Assembly (NCBI RefSeq): GCF_030272615.1
Contig: NC_081414.1
Coordinates: forward strand, 761,325,148-761,389,147
Direction: 5' to 3'
DNA length: 64,000 nucleotides
Origin: Cryptomeria japonica
Lineage: Eukaryota > Streptophyta > Pinopsida > Cupressales > Cupressaceae
Shown piece after piece: positions 41,393 through 54,900 of this stretch. How positions within the stretch are numbered: position 1 is the first letter of the stretch; the number at the start of each line of letters is the position of its first letter. The position numbers and the translations under genes were made by a program. Below the pieces are notes generated by a model that worked only from the letters and a program-made list of their open reading frames with translations, did no database searches and was not told the DNA's origin.

Positions 41393-43702
41393 TATATGAG
41401 ATGTTTTTACTTGTTAGATGTATATGTTGATGAGATGATTTCTATATGTATGTTTTATGGATGAGCTGCTGACATGTGTATGCAGGCTAGATAATTCGAA
41501 TATGTGTATGTAGGTGACGTGTATATTTTATGGATGATTTCGTATTTTGTTATGCATATGATGTAATGATAATGATGTATATGAATCTAGATGAATGCAT
41601 TTATGTATGTTTCAAGATGAATGTGTTGTAAATGGATGAACAAATGTTAATGCATATGGAATGTATGTTTCTAGATGAAGGCAACTAATAATTAGAATGT
41701 GCTTTTTAAGGAATAAATGCATGTTTAAATGACTCCTAACATGTATGGAAGTAAGCAACTAAATGATGGAAATGATCGAGAATGTGAAAATGAATCTAAA
41801 CACATGATCATGATTTTAAATGCAAGATAATAAAATAAATGTATCTAATGGAAAATGAGTAACTGCACCTTAATGCAATTAAAAGGAAAATAGACGCATC
41901 TTAATGAATCCAGATGAAACTTTAAGATGAGAATGAAATGAATGAGTATAAGAATACACTGGATGGATAGATGAATGTACTTGACTAATAGATAAATAAA
42001 TACAAATGAATGCAACTAAATAAATCTAAATGAATGTACTTTAAACAAACTTAAATGATGATGAGTGATAGTTAATGATTTAAGATACAACTAACTGTAC
42101 CTAGATGACTAAATGAATGTACGTTAATGTCTAACAATGGAATTAAATGAAATGATTGGAAATTTATCCAAATTAATCTAAATGCCCTTATTGCAACGAT
42201 GAAATGATGTAATGATGATAATATAAGTAAATGATAATGAATGCAACTAAATGATATTAGATGCACTCAAATGAATATCTAAAATGGATGTAATGAACCT
42301 ACATGCAAGTAAATGATAATGAACTAGACGCATTTAAATGCAACTAAATGTAATGGAATGATAATGTCATGCGTTCATGATATATAAATGCAAGTTGGTG
42401 AGAATTTGCATGATGCAATGATGATGTATCAGAGAACTCTGTCAAGATTGTATCCAAGATCAATTCATATTTAAATAACATCTCGTATTTTAACTTGTTC
42501 ACATTTGCATAATGAATGATAAATGGATGGGCGATATGCAACAAAATGCAATATAAACAGATGAGATGAAATGATGATCCATAGTGCTTTATTTTTCATC
42601 ATTGAGCATGGTAGTATCAATGTTGGACGAGGTAGTAGGAACCAAGTTTGGAGCATTCTACCTATAAGCAAGTAGTATAGATAAAAAATGATGGACCCTC
42701 CATTCTGGTTCATGTGCAGATGGTCGAGGTATACACTGTAGTCAGTAAGCCATAGTGATCCATGATTAGATTTTTGCATATGATCACGTAGCTTAGTGAA
42801 CTTCTCACGTAGACACCATTAGTACATGCCCCAAAACTTCATTGGAACAAATCGTAGACAATAAAACAAACGATACTTAGGAACCATCTCGACTACTCTA
42901 ATCACTTGTGGATATCCCAGAGTAGTGTAGGAACCTGATATAAATGAATAAATAACTCATCAAATTGACCAAGTACTTGATAGCTTAAACATAATTTTCT
43001 TATCAAAGAAATTGTTAGCTTGTCTTTGTTTTGGTAAGGAAGGATGCATCCTTGTTAAGAGATTTATGCGTACTTGTGTTGATTGTTTGGTTGATGTAAT
43101 AAGTGATCATCATTTAAGTAGCTCAAAATGTCTGTTTGATGTTTGTTTCGATGCGTATGTACAAAGGATTTTATGTGTTGCCATGTTTTTGATTGATTTT
43201 TGATGTTTTATCATGTTTTTGGATTTTGTGTGAGTGTTTTTGAATGTTTTTGGTATTTTGTGAGTTATTTTTGAATGTTTTTGAATTTTGTGAGACAATT
43301 TAGAATAATAACTCAATGAATCACAAGTAATGCAGAATCCACTTCCATCAATAGGTTAAGAGTATTGCCCCCAGTTTAGATATTACTATGAAAAGCAAGA
43401 TGCAGGAAGCATGAAGTACTATCCCTGATTGCAGATCAATAACAAGCCATGGTTTGACTGATGGATGAATGGATGCAATGAATGTGTTCGCAACAAGTCT
43501 AAAAGACAATGGAACCATAAATTTTATGAATGGCGCCTGTTTGCCAGGTTTTCACCATCGCACTTACCCAAGGTGCCACTGGAGTGGTTGCTCATTGTTT
43601 GGATGCATGATTTTTCTTTTATTTTTGTATTTTCTTAAGGACATTTTCTGAATGTTTTTGGTGTTTTTCTAGTATGTGATGGATCCTGATGCTCTGTACA
43701 AC
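41393..43702 (-). other. C 3' noncoding region
   Basis: AT-rich. 41560-42560 is a loose array of AAATGAATGYAACTAAATGA-type units. 43205-43295 repeats TTTTTGAATGTTTTTG. ORFs here are repeat artefacts. Confidence 0.55.
41560..42560. repeat. Degenerate AATGAATGCAACTAAATGATG-type array
   Basis: Dozens of diverged 12-25 bp units with ATGAATG, ACTAAATGA and TAAATGATA words. The D 3' region has a short related stretch near 19500-19640. Confidence 0.6.
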
Positions 43703-44760
43703 TTATGTATGAAACCATTTGAGGTGCATGTTGTTGATCAAACCTACTAGTGGTTCTCCTTCTGAAGTAGCCAACTGATATGCCCAGAACCTGAATACAA
43801 TAGTGATAACATATGGACCCAGCCAGTTTGATTCAAACTTTCCTTGATGTTCTCTGTTTGGTTGGTTATGAGGATTCTCTTTGAGAACAAGATCATCTAT
43901 CTCAAATGTATGAAGTCTAACTCGATGATTATAGCTTTTGCTCATGAGCTACTGATAGGCCTTGGGGTGGTTGTATGTAGCTTGTCGCCTTTCATCAAGT
44001 AGTTCCAAGTCTTGAAGATGAGAGACTCGGTATACTTCATCATCTATCAGATTATGCAAAGAAACCCGTAGAGATGGTATCTCAACCTCAATAGGAAGAG
44101 GCTTTTGCACCATAGACCAGTGAGTAGGGAGTTGCACCTGTAGGGGTTCGAATGCTAGTTCGATACGCCCATAGTGCTAGATTTAATCGAACATGCCAAT
44201 CACAACCAACATCATTGACTGTCTTCTTGAGGATTCTCAATATGTTCTTGTTCGATGCTTCAACCTGACCATCGCCTTGTGGTAATAAGGAGTGGAAAAG
44301 TGGTGTTGGATGTGAAAATTCTCATAGAGCTCATGGACATCCTGATTTTTGAAAGGAAGTCCGTTATCTGTGATGATGGACTTGGGTACACCATACCGAC
44401 ATATGATGTAATTAAGGATGAATGAGGCGATCTGCTTGCCGGTAACTTGGGTAAGTGGAACAACTTCAATCCACTTTGTAAAGTATTCGATGGCGGTGAT
44501 GATGAATTTGTGGCCGTTGGATGAAGATGGATGAATTTTACCCACAAGGTCAAGCCCATATTGACAAAAGGGCCATGGTGTTGTGATTGGTTGCAATTCC
44601 TATGCTAGTGCATGTATCAGGTCTCTGTGAACTTGATATTTCTTGCATTTTCTGACAAAATAGTAGGAATCTTTTTCCATGGATGACCAATAATAGCCTG
44701 CTCGCATGATCTTCTTTGCTAAGGAAGGACTGCTTGAGTGAGTCCCACAAATTCCTTCAT
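43703..44760 (-). pseudogene. C integrase
   Basis: The core (44237-44596) has LDLVGKIHPSSSNGHKFIIT with the first Asp and SIITDNGLPFKN with the second; the Glu region is frameshifted at about 44280. The C-terminal part is in 43949-44137 (PIEVEIPSLRVSL) and 43703-43945 (FESNWLGPYVIT). A poorly kept zinc-binding region lies at 44550-44760. At least two frameshifts and several stops. Confidence 0.82.
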
Positions 44761-44860
44761 GTACCTCTTCCAAGGCCTTTGTTGTCTCATCATGTTCTAA
44801 ACATCGAAGGAGAGTACCATCAAGACTACGTCGGTATAGGGTTTCAGCAATGATAGTGTA

Positions 44861-45450
44861 TCAAGTGGTTTGGAGAATGAAGGTTTTGCGTTGGTTATTT
44901 GATTGGTTAGGAGGAAGTGTGTGATCACGCGGGTAGATGTAAAGTTCACTGTACCATGGGGATTCGGAACTGACAAGGTGACATATCATCTCAGATTCGG
45001 GGATATCATAAGTTGGAATCCAAAGCTGTTCTACCAAGAACTCATAGCATGTTGAATTCTGTGGAAGATCTAAGAGAGATGCAATTGTAGCCATGGCGTC
45101 AACAACTCGGTTCTTGATCTCTAGGTATCTGCTCGAAGGTGATAGTTGTAAATGATGTTTTTAAACTATCCACCATTTGCTTTTATGACATAAGCTTATC
45201 ATCCTTGGTCTGATATTCATCTGTGACTTATCGGATGACTAGTTGGGAGTCACTATATATTTGTAGCTCTTTCAGTTTCCATTGTATGGCTATTTTGTGT
45301 CCTATGATCAAGGCCTCATATTCAACTATGTTGTTTGTACATGGAAAAGTTTGCCTGTAAGACTTTGGGATGATGTCACCTTGAGGTGTGATAAATAGAA
45401 TGCCTACCCCCGAGCCATGCCTAGTATATGAACCATCAAAGTAGAACTTT
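44861..45450 (-). pseudogene. C second RNase H-like domain and linker to integrase
   Basis: Minus-strand reading gives a YFDGSYT-type motif near 45420, CTNNIVEYEALI near 45320 and YSDSQLVI near 45255, then a linker with MATIASLLDLPQ. This is the extra RNase H typical of Tat elements. Stops and frameshifts are present. Confidence 0.7.
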
Positions 45451-47003
45451 CATGGCTGTGTTGCTGTGATCATGAAGATCTCTTCATATAGAAAATTAGA
45501 AACAAGAGGATGATCGCCTATGAGGGGTGCATCGGCCAAGTGATCTGCAATAACTTGCCCCTTGATAGCCTTACGGTCCACATACTCAATGCCAAATTCA
45601 CTCAAAATCATCACCCATTTGGCCAAGTGGCCTGTCAATGCTGCTTTGCTGAGTCAGTACTTTAGTGGATCGATCTTGGCAATGATTTGTACTTTATGTG
45701 TTAACAGGTAGTGCCTCGGTTTAGTGGCTGCCAAGATTACTGCTAGGCAAGCTCGCTCAATAGGTGTGTAATTGAGTTCATAGCTGATCAGTGTGCAAGA
45801 CATGTAGTAAACAACACACTCTTTCCCTTCTAGATTGTGTTGTGCTAGTAGTACTCCCAATGACGTATTGGTAGCTGAAATATAGAGCAATAGAGGTCTA
45901 CTTGGATCTAGTGGGACTAGCAACAGTGTATTCATGAGATAGTCCTTAGGCATCTGGAATGCTTGTTGGAATCTGGCATCCCATTGAAAGAGGATGTTTT
46001 TGTGTAATAGGTATGTAAAGTGATGGCACTTATCTGCCAATTGTGCAATGAATCTTCGAATTGATTATAGCTGCCCTTATAGTGTCCTTAACTGACTGAT
46101 GTTCTTGGGAGGTGGCATGTCCATGATTGCTTTGACCTTTGTCGGATCGACCTCCATGCCTTTGCTTGAGACAATGTATCCTAGAAGCTTCCCTGAGGTT
46201 ACTCCAAAGACACATTTCATTGGATTGAGTCGAACAAGATATTGTTCTAGTCTGTCAAAAATTTTCTCTAATATTGCAAGATGACCTTCTCTTGTTAATG
46301 ATTTTGCCAGTAAGTCATCAACATAATCCTCCATTATGGTATGCATCATATCATGAAAGATGGCGGTCATTACTCTTTGATAGGTCACCCCTGCATTCTT
46401 TAGACCAAAAAGCATCACATTCCAATAGTATGTTCCCCATGGACATGTGAAGGCAATCTTATGTTGATCTTTTGGCACTATCTTTATCTGATTGTAACCT
46501 GAAAAGCCATCCATAAGAGAAAGCATGGCATGTCCTGTTGTTAGGTCCACGATCATGTCAATGTTTGGTAGGGGAAAGTCATCCTTAGGACATGCCTTGT
46601 TTAGATCTCTGAAGTTAGTAAAGATACAAATGCCCCCATTTGGTTTGCCGACAGGTACAATGTTGGAGATCCAATCTGCATAATCGATTGGTCAGATGAA
46701 ACCAACATCCAGGAGTTTCTTAACTTCTACTTTGAATAGTACAATAATCTGGGGGTGCATCTTGTGAAGCTTTTGTTTTATAGGTTTAGCTCCTTCAGCC
46801 ACGATGAGGTGATGCATGACCAAACTAGGATCTAGACTAGGAATGTTTGTATATGACCATGCAAAGTTGATCTGATGCTTCTAGAATAATTCTACAAACT
46901 TAGGTTGTTCCTCTGGACTTAAAGGAGATGCCAGATGTATTTGGTGAGGAGTCTCAGGGGTCCCCGCATTGAATTCTTTTGTTTCCTCAATGAGGATCGT
47001 TGA
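45450..47003 (-). pseudogene. C reverse transcriptase and first RNase H
   Basis: RT core at 46077-46556 with LSLMDGFSGYNQIKIVPKD, FGLKNAGVTYQRVMTAIFHD and the catalytic YVDD in MEDYVDDLLAKS. The RT N-terminus (46557-47003) is spread over broken frames. RNase H 1 is at 45450-46040 (YISATNTSLGVLLAQ), with a stop at 45654. Clearly homologous to D RT over the shared motifs. Confidence 0.85.
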
Positions 47004-48248
47004 TCATTCCTGATTTGTATTGGAGGGGAGGATGTCAAACCTTTCATCCTCAGGCCCCTCAAAGAGGTTTTTACCATTGGATAGGCTCTTTCTTTTTACT
47101 TTTTTGGGATCAAACAGTGCCACAGTGTGGTTCTCACTAGAAGATCCATGTTTAATTATGATATTTTTGCAGGTGAAAGGTTTGGCATCTGCCCCAAAGT
47201 ATGCTGCGCTGTTAATTTCAATGGTAAATCCAACTTTGTGATCCCTACTTGGTATGTTATCCTGTAGCTCCAAAAAGTCAATGATCGCCTCATCATTTTG
47301 GAATTGATCAAGGTATGGGGGATTTGGTTGGTTCCATTCGATGAGTTCAGGATGTATAATGGGCATTACCTCATCGATCAGGTTAAGTTCATGGGATGTG
47401 TCAGTGAGGGTTAAGACATTATGGTGAAGGTCATTGATGGTACTCTCCTTGTCAGAATCAGGTGCAAGATGTGACGTAGGGTCTGTGGAAGGTGTTTCCA
47501 GTTCAGGAACCCAAGAGGTTTTAATATGTGCTTCTCCGTAAATAAGGATTTCTTTTCGAGGTGGAGGTGGTGATGTTTCTTCCTCATCTGAAGTATTGAG
47601 ATGTACAAAATAAAATTCCCACTCATGTGAGTTAGTCTCTGAGTCACTTTCTAGTATCCGATTACTATACCAAACCGGGATATCTTTTGAGTTGAACACT
47701 GCAGTTGTAATCGGCTGATGTACTGCTGATGATGGAATTGCTGGTACTACGGGTGTCACTAATGTTGTTGATGGGTCTACCAGTTCTGTCGATGTTGTTG
47801 GGGGTACAAATACTACTATTGGTGTCGTTGATGCAGTTGTTGCTGCTGATGGGGTTGTTGGTTTGATTAGTGGGATGATTGGTGCTGCAGGTAGGATTAT
47901 CGGTGTTGTAGGTAGTATTATCAGTGCTGCTAGTGGGATAATGGGTCTTACAGGTATTTTTAGCGGTGTGAGTAGTGTTGTGGATGGTATTGATGGGATT
48001 CTCAACCTTGTTGGGGCAGTTGGTGCAGTTCTTGGTGTTGCTGATATAATCAAGGGTGGCCTCTTTAGAGTAGTAGACTGATATAGAGGTTTGTTGGGTT
48101 TCCCTTTGAATATGAGCTCAGGAAGAGCCTCCTTTTGAAAACCTAATCTAGTGTTATCTTTAGGTTTTAATTTTGGCTGCAACAATTTGTGTCGTCCTTG
48201 CTTGCAAGGTGCCAAAGCACTCTGACCATCATAGCCCATTCTTTGCAT
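47004..48248 (-). pseudogene. C G-patch segment and Pro/Thr-rich linker, 414 codons open
   Basis: Residues 1-40 resemble a G-patch (MQRMGYDGQSALAPCKQGR, then RLGFQKE). Residues about 65-185 are a low-complexity run of TTPIILPAAPIIPL-type repeats. An acidic linker with IIHPELIEWNQP follows, as in D. It lies between protease and RT. The open stretch ends just before RT. Confidence 0.65.
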
Positions 48249-48699
48249 AATGGTAAGGCCTTTGCCATATTGATCTGTAGGAAGCTTAGCCTGTGGGATT
48301 TCCGTGGTGATAGGGTCTTTATAGATCCATTCTGCTAGGTCCTCATCTTTGGTCTCCTCTTCCTAACTTTTTCCAAGGATAAAAGGTGCCAAAGTGCATG
48401 CTGGCTTGACTAGTGGTGGTTGAACTAACCTTTGAGGTTTTCCATAAGTTCTAGGAGAAGTGGGTAACTGCCCAACATAAAAGAGTTGGCTTAGATTATA
48501 TTCCCCAAGTCCTTCCTCTGCCATCTTTATTTTTAGCTTCTCTTGCTTTTGTATAGGGGTGTTTGAGCTGGAAAGAGAGGTTGGACTAACATATGATGTG
48601 GACGGGATAGCTTATTTGTTGTTAAGAATGGTAATCTCTGGTTGATGGTTAATATTGTTACAATATGCAAATGGATTTACATCATCTAGGATTGTGATT

Positions 48700-49424
48700 T
48701 CTACACCGTTATGGGGAACTTGATACATTGATGATAGGTAGATGGAATGGCTTGCATGGAATGTATCCAAGGTCTTCATAACAACAAATTATATGGAAAA
48801 GGAAGGTCCATAACTTTACATATGATGTGCTTCACCACTAGGCCCACTCGGATTGGTAACACAACTGCTCCTTTTGAAGAACGCTCCGCATCATCATAGG
48901 CTTTTATGGTTATCTTTTTGCGGGGGTCCATTGATTCTATTGTATATCCCAATGTTGTGACCAACTGTAATGTACATATATTCAGACTGACGCCATTTCC
49001 AATCAAGACTCACTTGATCCTGTGTTGGTTGATAAATCCTTCAATATGGAATGAGGCGTTGTGCAGTTGTTGGAAGGATGTATTGTCACTTTCAAAGAAA
49101 GTGAGACATGGTGATGACTTCATATTACCAACCATAGCTTGAAATTGATTTGTATTAAGATTGGCAAGGGCTGACGCCTCTTGGAGAGCTTGATCCAAGA
49201 TTTTTTTATGAGATGGGGATAGGCACAAAATCTCTAAGATGGATATAAGTTCGGGCGTCTTATCTAACTGTTCCACAAGGTTATACTACTTTGGGATGAA
49301 TGTTGTGCCTTGTGGAGCTGCTTTAATAGTGATCTTGCTATGATGCGTAACAACATTGCAGGTGGGGTTGGGATCTTTGATGGTGAGGGTTGCAATTTGT
49401 TCATCGACATCATATAGGCAATTT
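48700..49424 (-). pseudogene. C protease, inactivated
   Basis: 49010-49276 has the pre-protease segment (QLDKTPELISILEI). A stop at 49010 then leads to 48776-49006, with LIGNGVSLNIC: Gly stands where D has the catalytic Asp (LIDGGARLNIC). KITIKAYDDAERSSKGAVVL and a LPFPYNLLL stretch follow. The reading frame meets the gag end on the other side of B1. Confidence 0.75.
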
Positions 49425-49429
49425 ATAGT
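49425..49429. repeat. Target site duplication of B1, left copy
   Basis: ATAGT, identical to 57213-57217. Confidence 0.95.
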
Positions 49430-50629
49430 TGTAGCATCCTAAAATTGCAACACTTGCAATTTCGACTGCATTTGGGTCTTCACAATGGTGCGCAACATTG
49501 AACCTGAATGGAGACCCCGAAACCTGTTTACGACACCCAAAACTGCATCTTTTTACACCTTGGCCTGATCCTTCCTTGCACTCTGCTGTCCCAGGAGGTG
49601 GGACCATGGTGCCCAGTGCCCTAGTCCCTGGCCCTATTTTGGGCCCGGTCTCTTTTGGGCATCGGGTCTTTAAGTTTGCAATTCGGAAAATCATGCTTCT
49701 AGGTCAGCCTAAGGTCGGAAAAATTAGTATATCAGCCCTAATTGACAAGTATATAAACTACATTTCCCCTTCCATTTGAGAGGGCAAGAAAAAAAGGGAA
49801 AAATATATGCAAGCAAGAGGCGGAAGCGATATTCAAACATTCAAACATTCAAGCATTCAAGCATTCCTTCAAGCAATTGAGCATTCTAAGTCTCCATTCA
49901 AGGCTAAGTGTTGCATTCAAGACAAGGATTCAACCATTGAAGAGGATATCACTTATAACATACAAAATACAACATTCATTACACCTTCGCATGTAAGAAT
50001 ACAAACATTCTTACAACAAGGTATCAGTACTTGTTTACATTACAAACATTTACATTTACAGCATTCTCATTTCTTGGTTAATTCCAAAACTGGGGTTTGA
50101 CCTAAAGGCAAACCCCTAATCCCTAACCCCCCAATCATCCTCTCTTTTCTGTGTGTAGGTTGCAGGTACGCGACTGTAATTGAAGATCTAGAATCCTTGT
50201 GCAAAGACGAACAGATCCCCCTTCATTTCGTGGATTTTTCGGAGGACCGTGTGCACTCCAGGCGCCATCGTCCAGTCAACTTTCGCTTGAATTTGTAGAA
50301 CAGCATCATCTCGACATTTTACTGCTAATTCCAGGTCCGCAGCTTCATCCCGTATCCCTATCTCTGTTTATAAGCGAATCTTTCTTACTTTACATGCATT
50401 CCTAGTTCAATCTTTCTATCTACATTCTTTACAAAAGAGGGTATCCTTGATGTCTCAACCCTTGAAACTCATTTAGAATCCAGTCTTGCATTGTGTGGGA
50501 TTGGATCTTGTGGGTTTCAACCCCTCTTTTGAATGTAAAGTCCCTTCTAAGTGAAAACCGTCAATCCTAGTGACCCCCTTTCTCCTTGGAGTGGGGTAGA
50601 ACACCTAGGGTTCGATTTTCTGCTTTACA
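49430..50629 (+). repeat. B1 5' LTR, 1200 bp
   Basis: TGTAGCATCC to TGCTTTACA. One minisatellite unit at about 49596-49635, TATA box at 49750-49757 and a hairpin-module relative at about 50239-50300. Confidence 0.95.
49750..49757 (+). promoter_or_regulatory. TATA box of B1 5' LTR
   Basis: TATATAAA followed by CTACATTTCCCC. Confidence 0.6.
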
Positions 50630-50632
50630 TTT

Positions 50633-50650
50633 TGGTGAACCCGACGTGAA
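50633..50650 (+). other. Primer-binding site of B1
   Basis: TGGTGAACCCGACGTGAA, 3 nt after the LTR end. The conservation with A1 and B2 continues to AATCC beyond the 18-nt site. Confidence 0.75.
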
Positions 50651-51004
50651 AATCCTAATTCTGATTATTCATGGTTAGATCTGAAAAATTGGCTTCCTTG
50701 ATTACATTTCCATGTTTGATCTTTTGCAAATTTTAGAGGTTAATTGCACAAAACCCTAAATTTTCTTTTTAGTAATTGAGCTTGTGAAATGTCTAATTGT
50801 TAATGCTTGTTTCAGATTTACCCTTCTATTGCAAATTGTCAATTCATATTTGTGCTTTAACTCTGAAAATTAAGTGGTTAAGTGTCAAAACCCTAATTTT
50901 TAAAACCCTCTTGATTCAGCCTTTGACTGATGATTTCACTGATCAAAACACCTCCAAATCGATTGTAACTTTGGATTCCGTAACAAAATCATAATATCTC
51001 TCAT

Positions 51005-51088
51005 CCCTGAAAATTTGGAAAAAAGTTGCGAGGACCGTGTGCACCCTGAGCGCCATTGTCCCTGACATTTTTTCCGAAACTTCGGGAG
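51005..51088 (+). repeat. Hairpin module, B1 leader copy 1, inverted core
   Basis: Arms start CCCTGAAAATTTGG and, in reverse complement, CTCCCGAAGTTTCGG. Core 51037-51056 is GTGTGCACCCTGAGCGCCAT, close to the reverse complement of the A core. Confidence 0.85.
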
Positions 51089-51627
51089 CTAGATCTTACT
51101 GTATTTTTCTGCTAAAATCCAGAATTTTGGCTGATTTCATTAATTCTTACACTTTCAAAATTACAGTCAAAGTTGGTCTAGTGATTGCTTGGATTGAGGC
51201 TTCTAATCATTCAAAAATTGTTGAAATTGAAATTCATGTCAAAATTGTGTTTCTTACTATCCTAAATCTGAAAAGTGTGTTGGCATTCATTCAAAATTTC
51301 AGTGCTTTATTCAAATTTTTGCAGTTTGTGACTTTTGAAATTAAATGTTTAATTGCAACAACCTTGATTTCCACTCTCAAAATTGAATTTTGCATGAAAT
51401 TGAGTCAATTTTTAAATTTCAAAACCTGCATTGCTTTCAGTATTCCCTATAAAATCATAAAATTCAAAATTTTAGTTTCCCTCTCTTTTTCAAAATTCAA
51501 ATTTTGCATTTTTTCAACAATCTTGGTAGGGTTCAATTTTGAGATTGCAACTTTAATTTGGCCTATCTACAGATCTTAAAATCACTCAATTTTTTCAGAT
51601 TAGCTTTAAAATCATCATAACTTTCAT

Positions 51628-51711
51628 CCCTGAAAATTTCGAAAAAAGTTGCGAGGACCGTGTGCACTCCGTTCGCCACGGTCCCTGATATTTTTTTCGA
51701 AATTTTGGGAG
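51628..51711 (+). repeat. Hairpin module, B1 leader copy 2, inverted core
   Basis: Same arms and same core order as copy 1, 623 bp downstream; core GTGTGCACTCCGTTCGCCAC. Confidence 0.83.
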
Positions 51712-51902
51712 ATTGTCCTGATTGTATTTAACAGCTTGAATCTAGGAGATTGGCTGATTTTATTGAAATTTGCTACCTCTAAAATTCAAAATCTTCTCTC
51801 TCTCTTTAGTGCATGCGTTTTACAACAATAAGCCCTACTTACACTATTCTCGTTAGGCGAAGCCTTAGAATTAAGTCTTTCCAAGGTTTAATTACTGAGG
51901 AG

Positions 51903-54900
51903 ATGGAACCTAATTTGAATGGCCTATTTAACAAGGACACAGGTAATTCCTCTAATCCTCTTAATGATGAAGAAGCTCTCCATGAGGTTTCCGTAGAACA
52001 ACTTTCAAAATTAGATAACCAATTTGATGATTTTCGACAATGGATGTCTCAAGAATACCTCGATAGTCAAGCTCTTCCTTTAATTGAAGGTCTAAAACGT
52101 ATGGTTCAAAATGATAAGAATGGAATTGATATTTTGCGTGGTATTGCACACATTGTGGATTCAAATGTGATGCCTATGAAGAGTTGTGCCAAAACTTTGG
52201 GTTATACACAACCTCCTACTCAAGTCAATCATTCTATCCCTTTGACAACTTTTATTGCTAGTATACCTACTTTTACATCAAACATAATGACTACTTCAGT
52301 ACAAGACATTCCACCTATGATCACCAGTCATGGGGGCAACCCTTCTTCTTCAATTTACCCTCTTCCTTCATTCAATCTGACTTCTTCATTCATTCCTTCA
52401 ATGAGTGTCCCTATTACATCTCCACAAATGAACATGATGCTAGGGGGCAATTCATTTAACCATTCCATTGCTCCTTGTAGTGTTCCTCCTTTCCAATCAT
52501 CTCCTATGACTAACTAACATAGTGTCCCACCACCTTACTCTCAATCAATACCTTCTTTCAATAACATAATACCTCCATCACAATCTAACACGTCTAACAT
52601 GAACTCTTCGACTGAAGCGACCATTAACAATCTTGCACAAACTGTCTCTTCTTTAGAGCAACAAATTGCCTCTATGAATCAATCTAAGTTTAGTGTGCCC
52701 ACATTTGATGTTGCGAGCCCACTTTCTCTTGACATTGTTCGAGCTATTACCCCTAAGCATGTTGAAATCCCGCAATTGGAGCTTTACAATGGTAAAGGTG
52801 ATCCTCTAACACATGTTAAGACTTTTCAAACAATATGTACTGATTTTGCTTATGACCAAAGGTTGCTTGCAAAACTGTTTACTAGAACATTAAGAGATAA
52901 GGCTCTACAATGGTATTGCTCGTTGCCTTCCTATTCTATTACTTCTTTTGAACAACTCGCAAATGCTTTTATTCAACAATTTCAAAACAATATAAGTCCT
53001 AAAGTTACTTTGATTGATTTAATGCATTGTAAACAAGGTGTTAAAGAAAAAGTGACTGATTTCATTGGTAGATATAAGCATTTGTATGCTCAAATTTCTT
53101 TTCCAGTACCTGACAATGATATTCAAAGAATCTTTATTTCTAATTTACAAAAAGATATTAGAGACAAACTTCTGTTTTCTGAGTTTACTTCTTTCCAATA
53201 GTTGTGCGCAACTCTTCACAATTATCAACTGACTGTGAGTCAAATGGAACAAGCAAATCCTATGGCTCCGAGTGATAAGGGTGATAGTAGTCAACAACCA
53301 TTTGGGAAGTTTAAACCGAACAGAGAGTCCATTAAATTCAATGAAAACATCATCAACAACAATGTGAATGCAGCATCAGGTGTGCCTCCTATTTCTAAGT
53401 TTTTCAAGAAAGAAAGAAAGTTTACTCCTTTAAATGAATCATTGCATAGTATTATGAATAAGTTATTGGAACAAAATGTGCTTACTCTTCCTCCTATAAA
53501 GCAAATAGATCCTACAAAGATTAATTCACCCTATTTTGATACCAAATCTTTTTGTCAATTTCATCGTCAACCTGGGCATGATACTGAAAAATGTTTTGCT
53601 TTAAAGGGTAAAATTCAAGATTTGATTGATAATAATACTATCTCTGTTTCTGGTGTGAATGATAAAGGCAACACATCTATAGCTCCTCCTAACCAAAATC
53701 TTAAGATTTTTACTGATCCATTGCCTTCTCATACCTCTAATGCGATTGATACTAATGATTCCTCTGTCTCACCTGATGATCTTGTGTCTATGACTCTGAA
53801 TGTTATTAACTTTGTAGAGCAGCAGAAAATCCCTAAAGAACCTTCCATCACCTTTGATTCCAGTGAAACTATCAGGGCACCTGATGGTCCTTTACATATA
53901 GTTGCAAAAGTCAAGAATACACCTTGCTGTGGAGTGCTTATTGATCCTTCTTGTATGGTTAATGTCATTACTGAAGAATTTCTTTTTACTTTGCAATTGA
54001 ATCAAGTGATCTATGACAAAACAAATGTGGTTGTGAAACTATTTGATGCATTTTCTTCTCCTGCAATTGGTTCTATTACATTACCTATTGAGGTCCATAA
54101 CAAATCCCTTGATGTGAGCTTTGCTATTATTCCATCGTCCGAACAATTTCATGTGAAGCTAGGCTATCCTTGGCTATCTTCCATGAAAGCTATTGCTTCT
54201 CCTATTCACAAGTGTTTGAAATTTCCCCATAATGGTGAAGTTGTTACTGTCAATCATAGTCTCTTTAAACCAGTTGAAAGAACTTCTAGCGTTCCTATTG
54301 ATTATTTTTGGCCTAAACAATTCCAATCTCTTCCACCGTGAAGTGATCATCTTTTCAAATCTTATCAAAAGTGGAAAAAAGATATGATCTCATCTCTAAG
54401 TGAACATAGAACACCCAAACTTGATATTCCTATTGTTATTGAGAAGGAAGTTCTTCCTTTGAAAGATAAAACTAATGTCTTTCCTCAAGAATATTCCCAA
54501 CCCATCACTATGGATGTGACTATGTCTATGCCTAATAAACTTTTTAAAAGTAGACCTATACCTCCTCGTCATGATGGACTTGGTCTCCTTCCTAAACCAA
54601 ATATTCTTCCTTTATATGGAGCAGTTCCTCCTCCTTCCTCTTATAGAGAGAAGAGACCTTCTTCTTCTCCTATTGTCCAACCTAAGAGATCACAACCCAA
54701 ACACCCAAGTGATAAGGATGAGAATATTCCTCCTCCTCAATCTTCTCAACTTCCTACTAAGACTAGATGAAATCGTTCTGCATGTGAACACCGACGAAAG
54801 TGTCATCTTAGAGCTCAGGCAGCTGCTTCTCAAACTTTGCAATCCCCCAAAACACCTTCAGCTAGCATTATTCCATTTTCTCCTCAGCCGAAAATTGAGC

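Larger units (their letters stand above)
50651..51902 (+). other. B1 leader
   Basis: About 1.25 kb, AT-rich, two hairpin modules (51005-51088 and 51628-51711). The open stretch 51037-51579 is matched by a similar one in B2 but has biased composition and is not called as a gene. Confidence 0.6.

Noticed and set aside
41388-41400. Target site duplication for D
   Set aside because: The right flank is TATAT but no match exists at the left, where a second leader follows.
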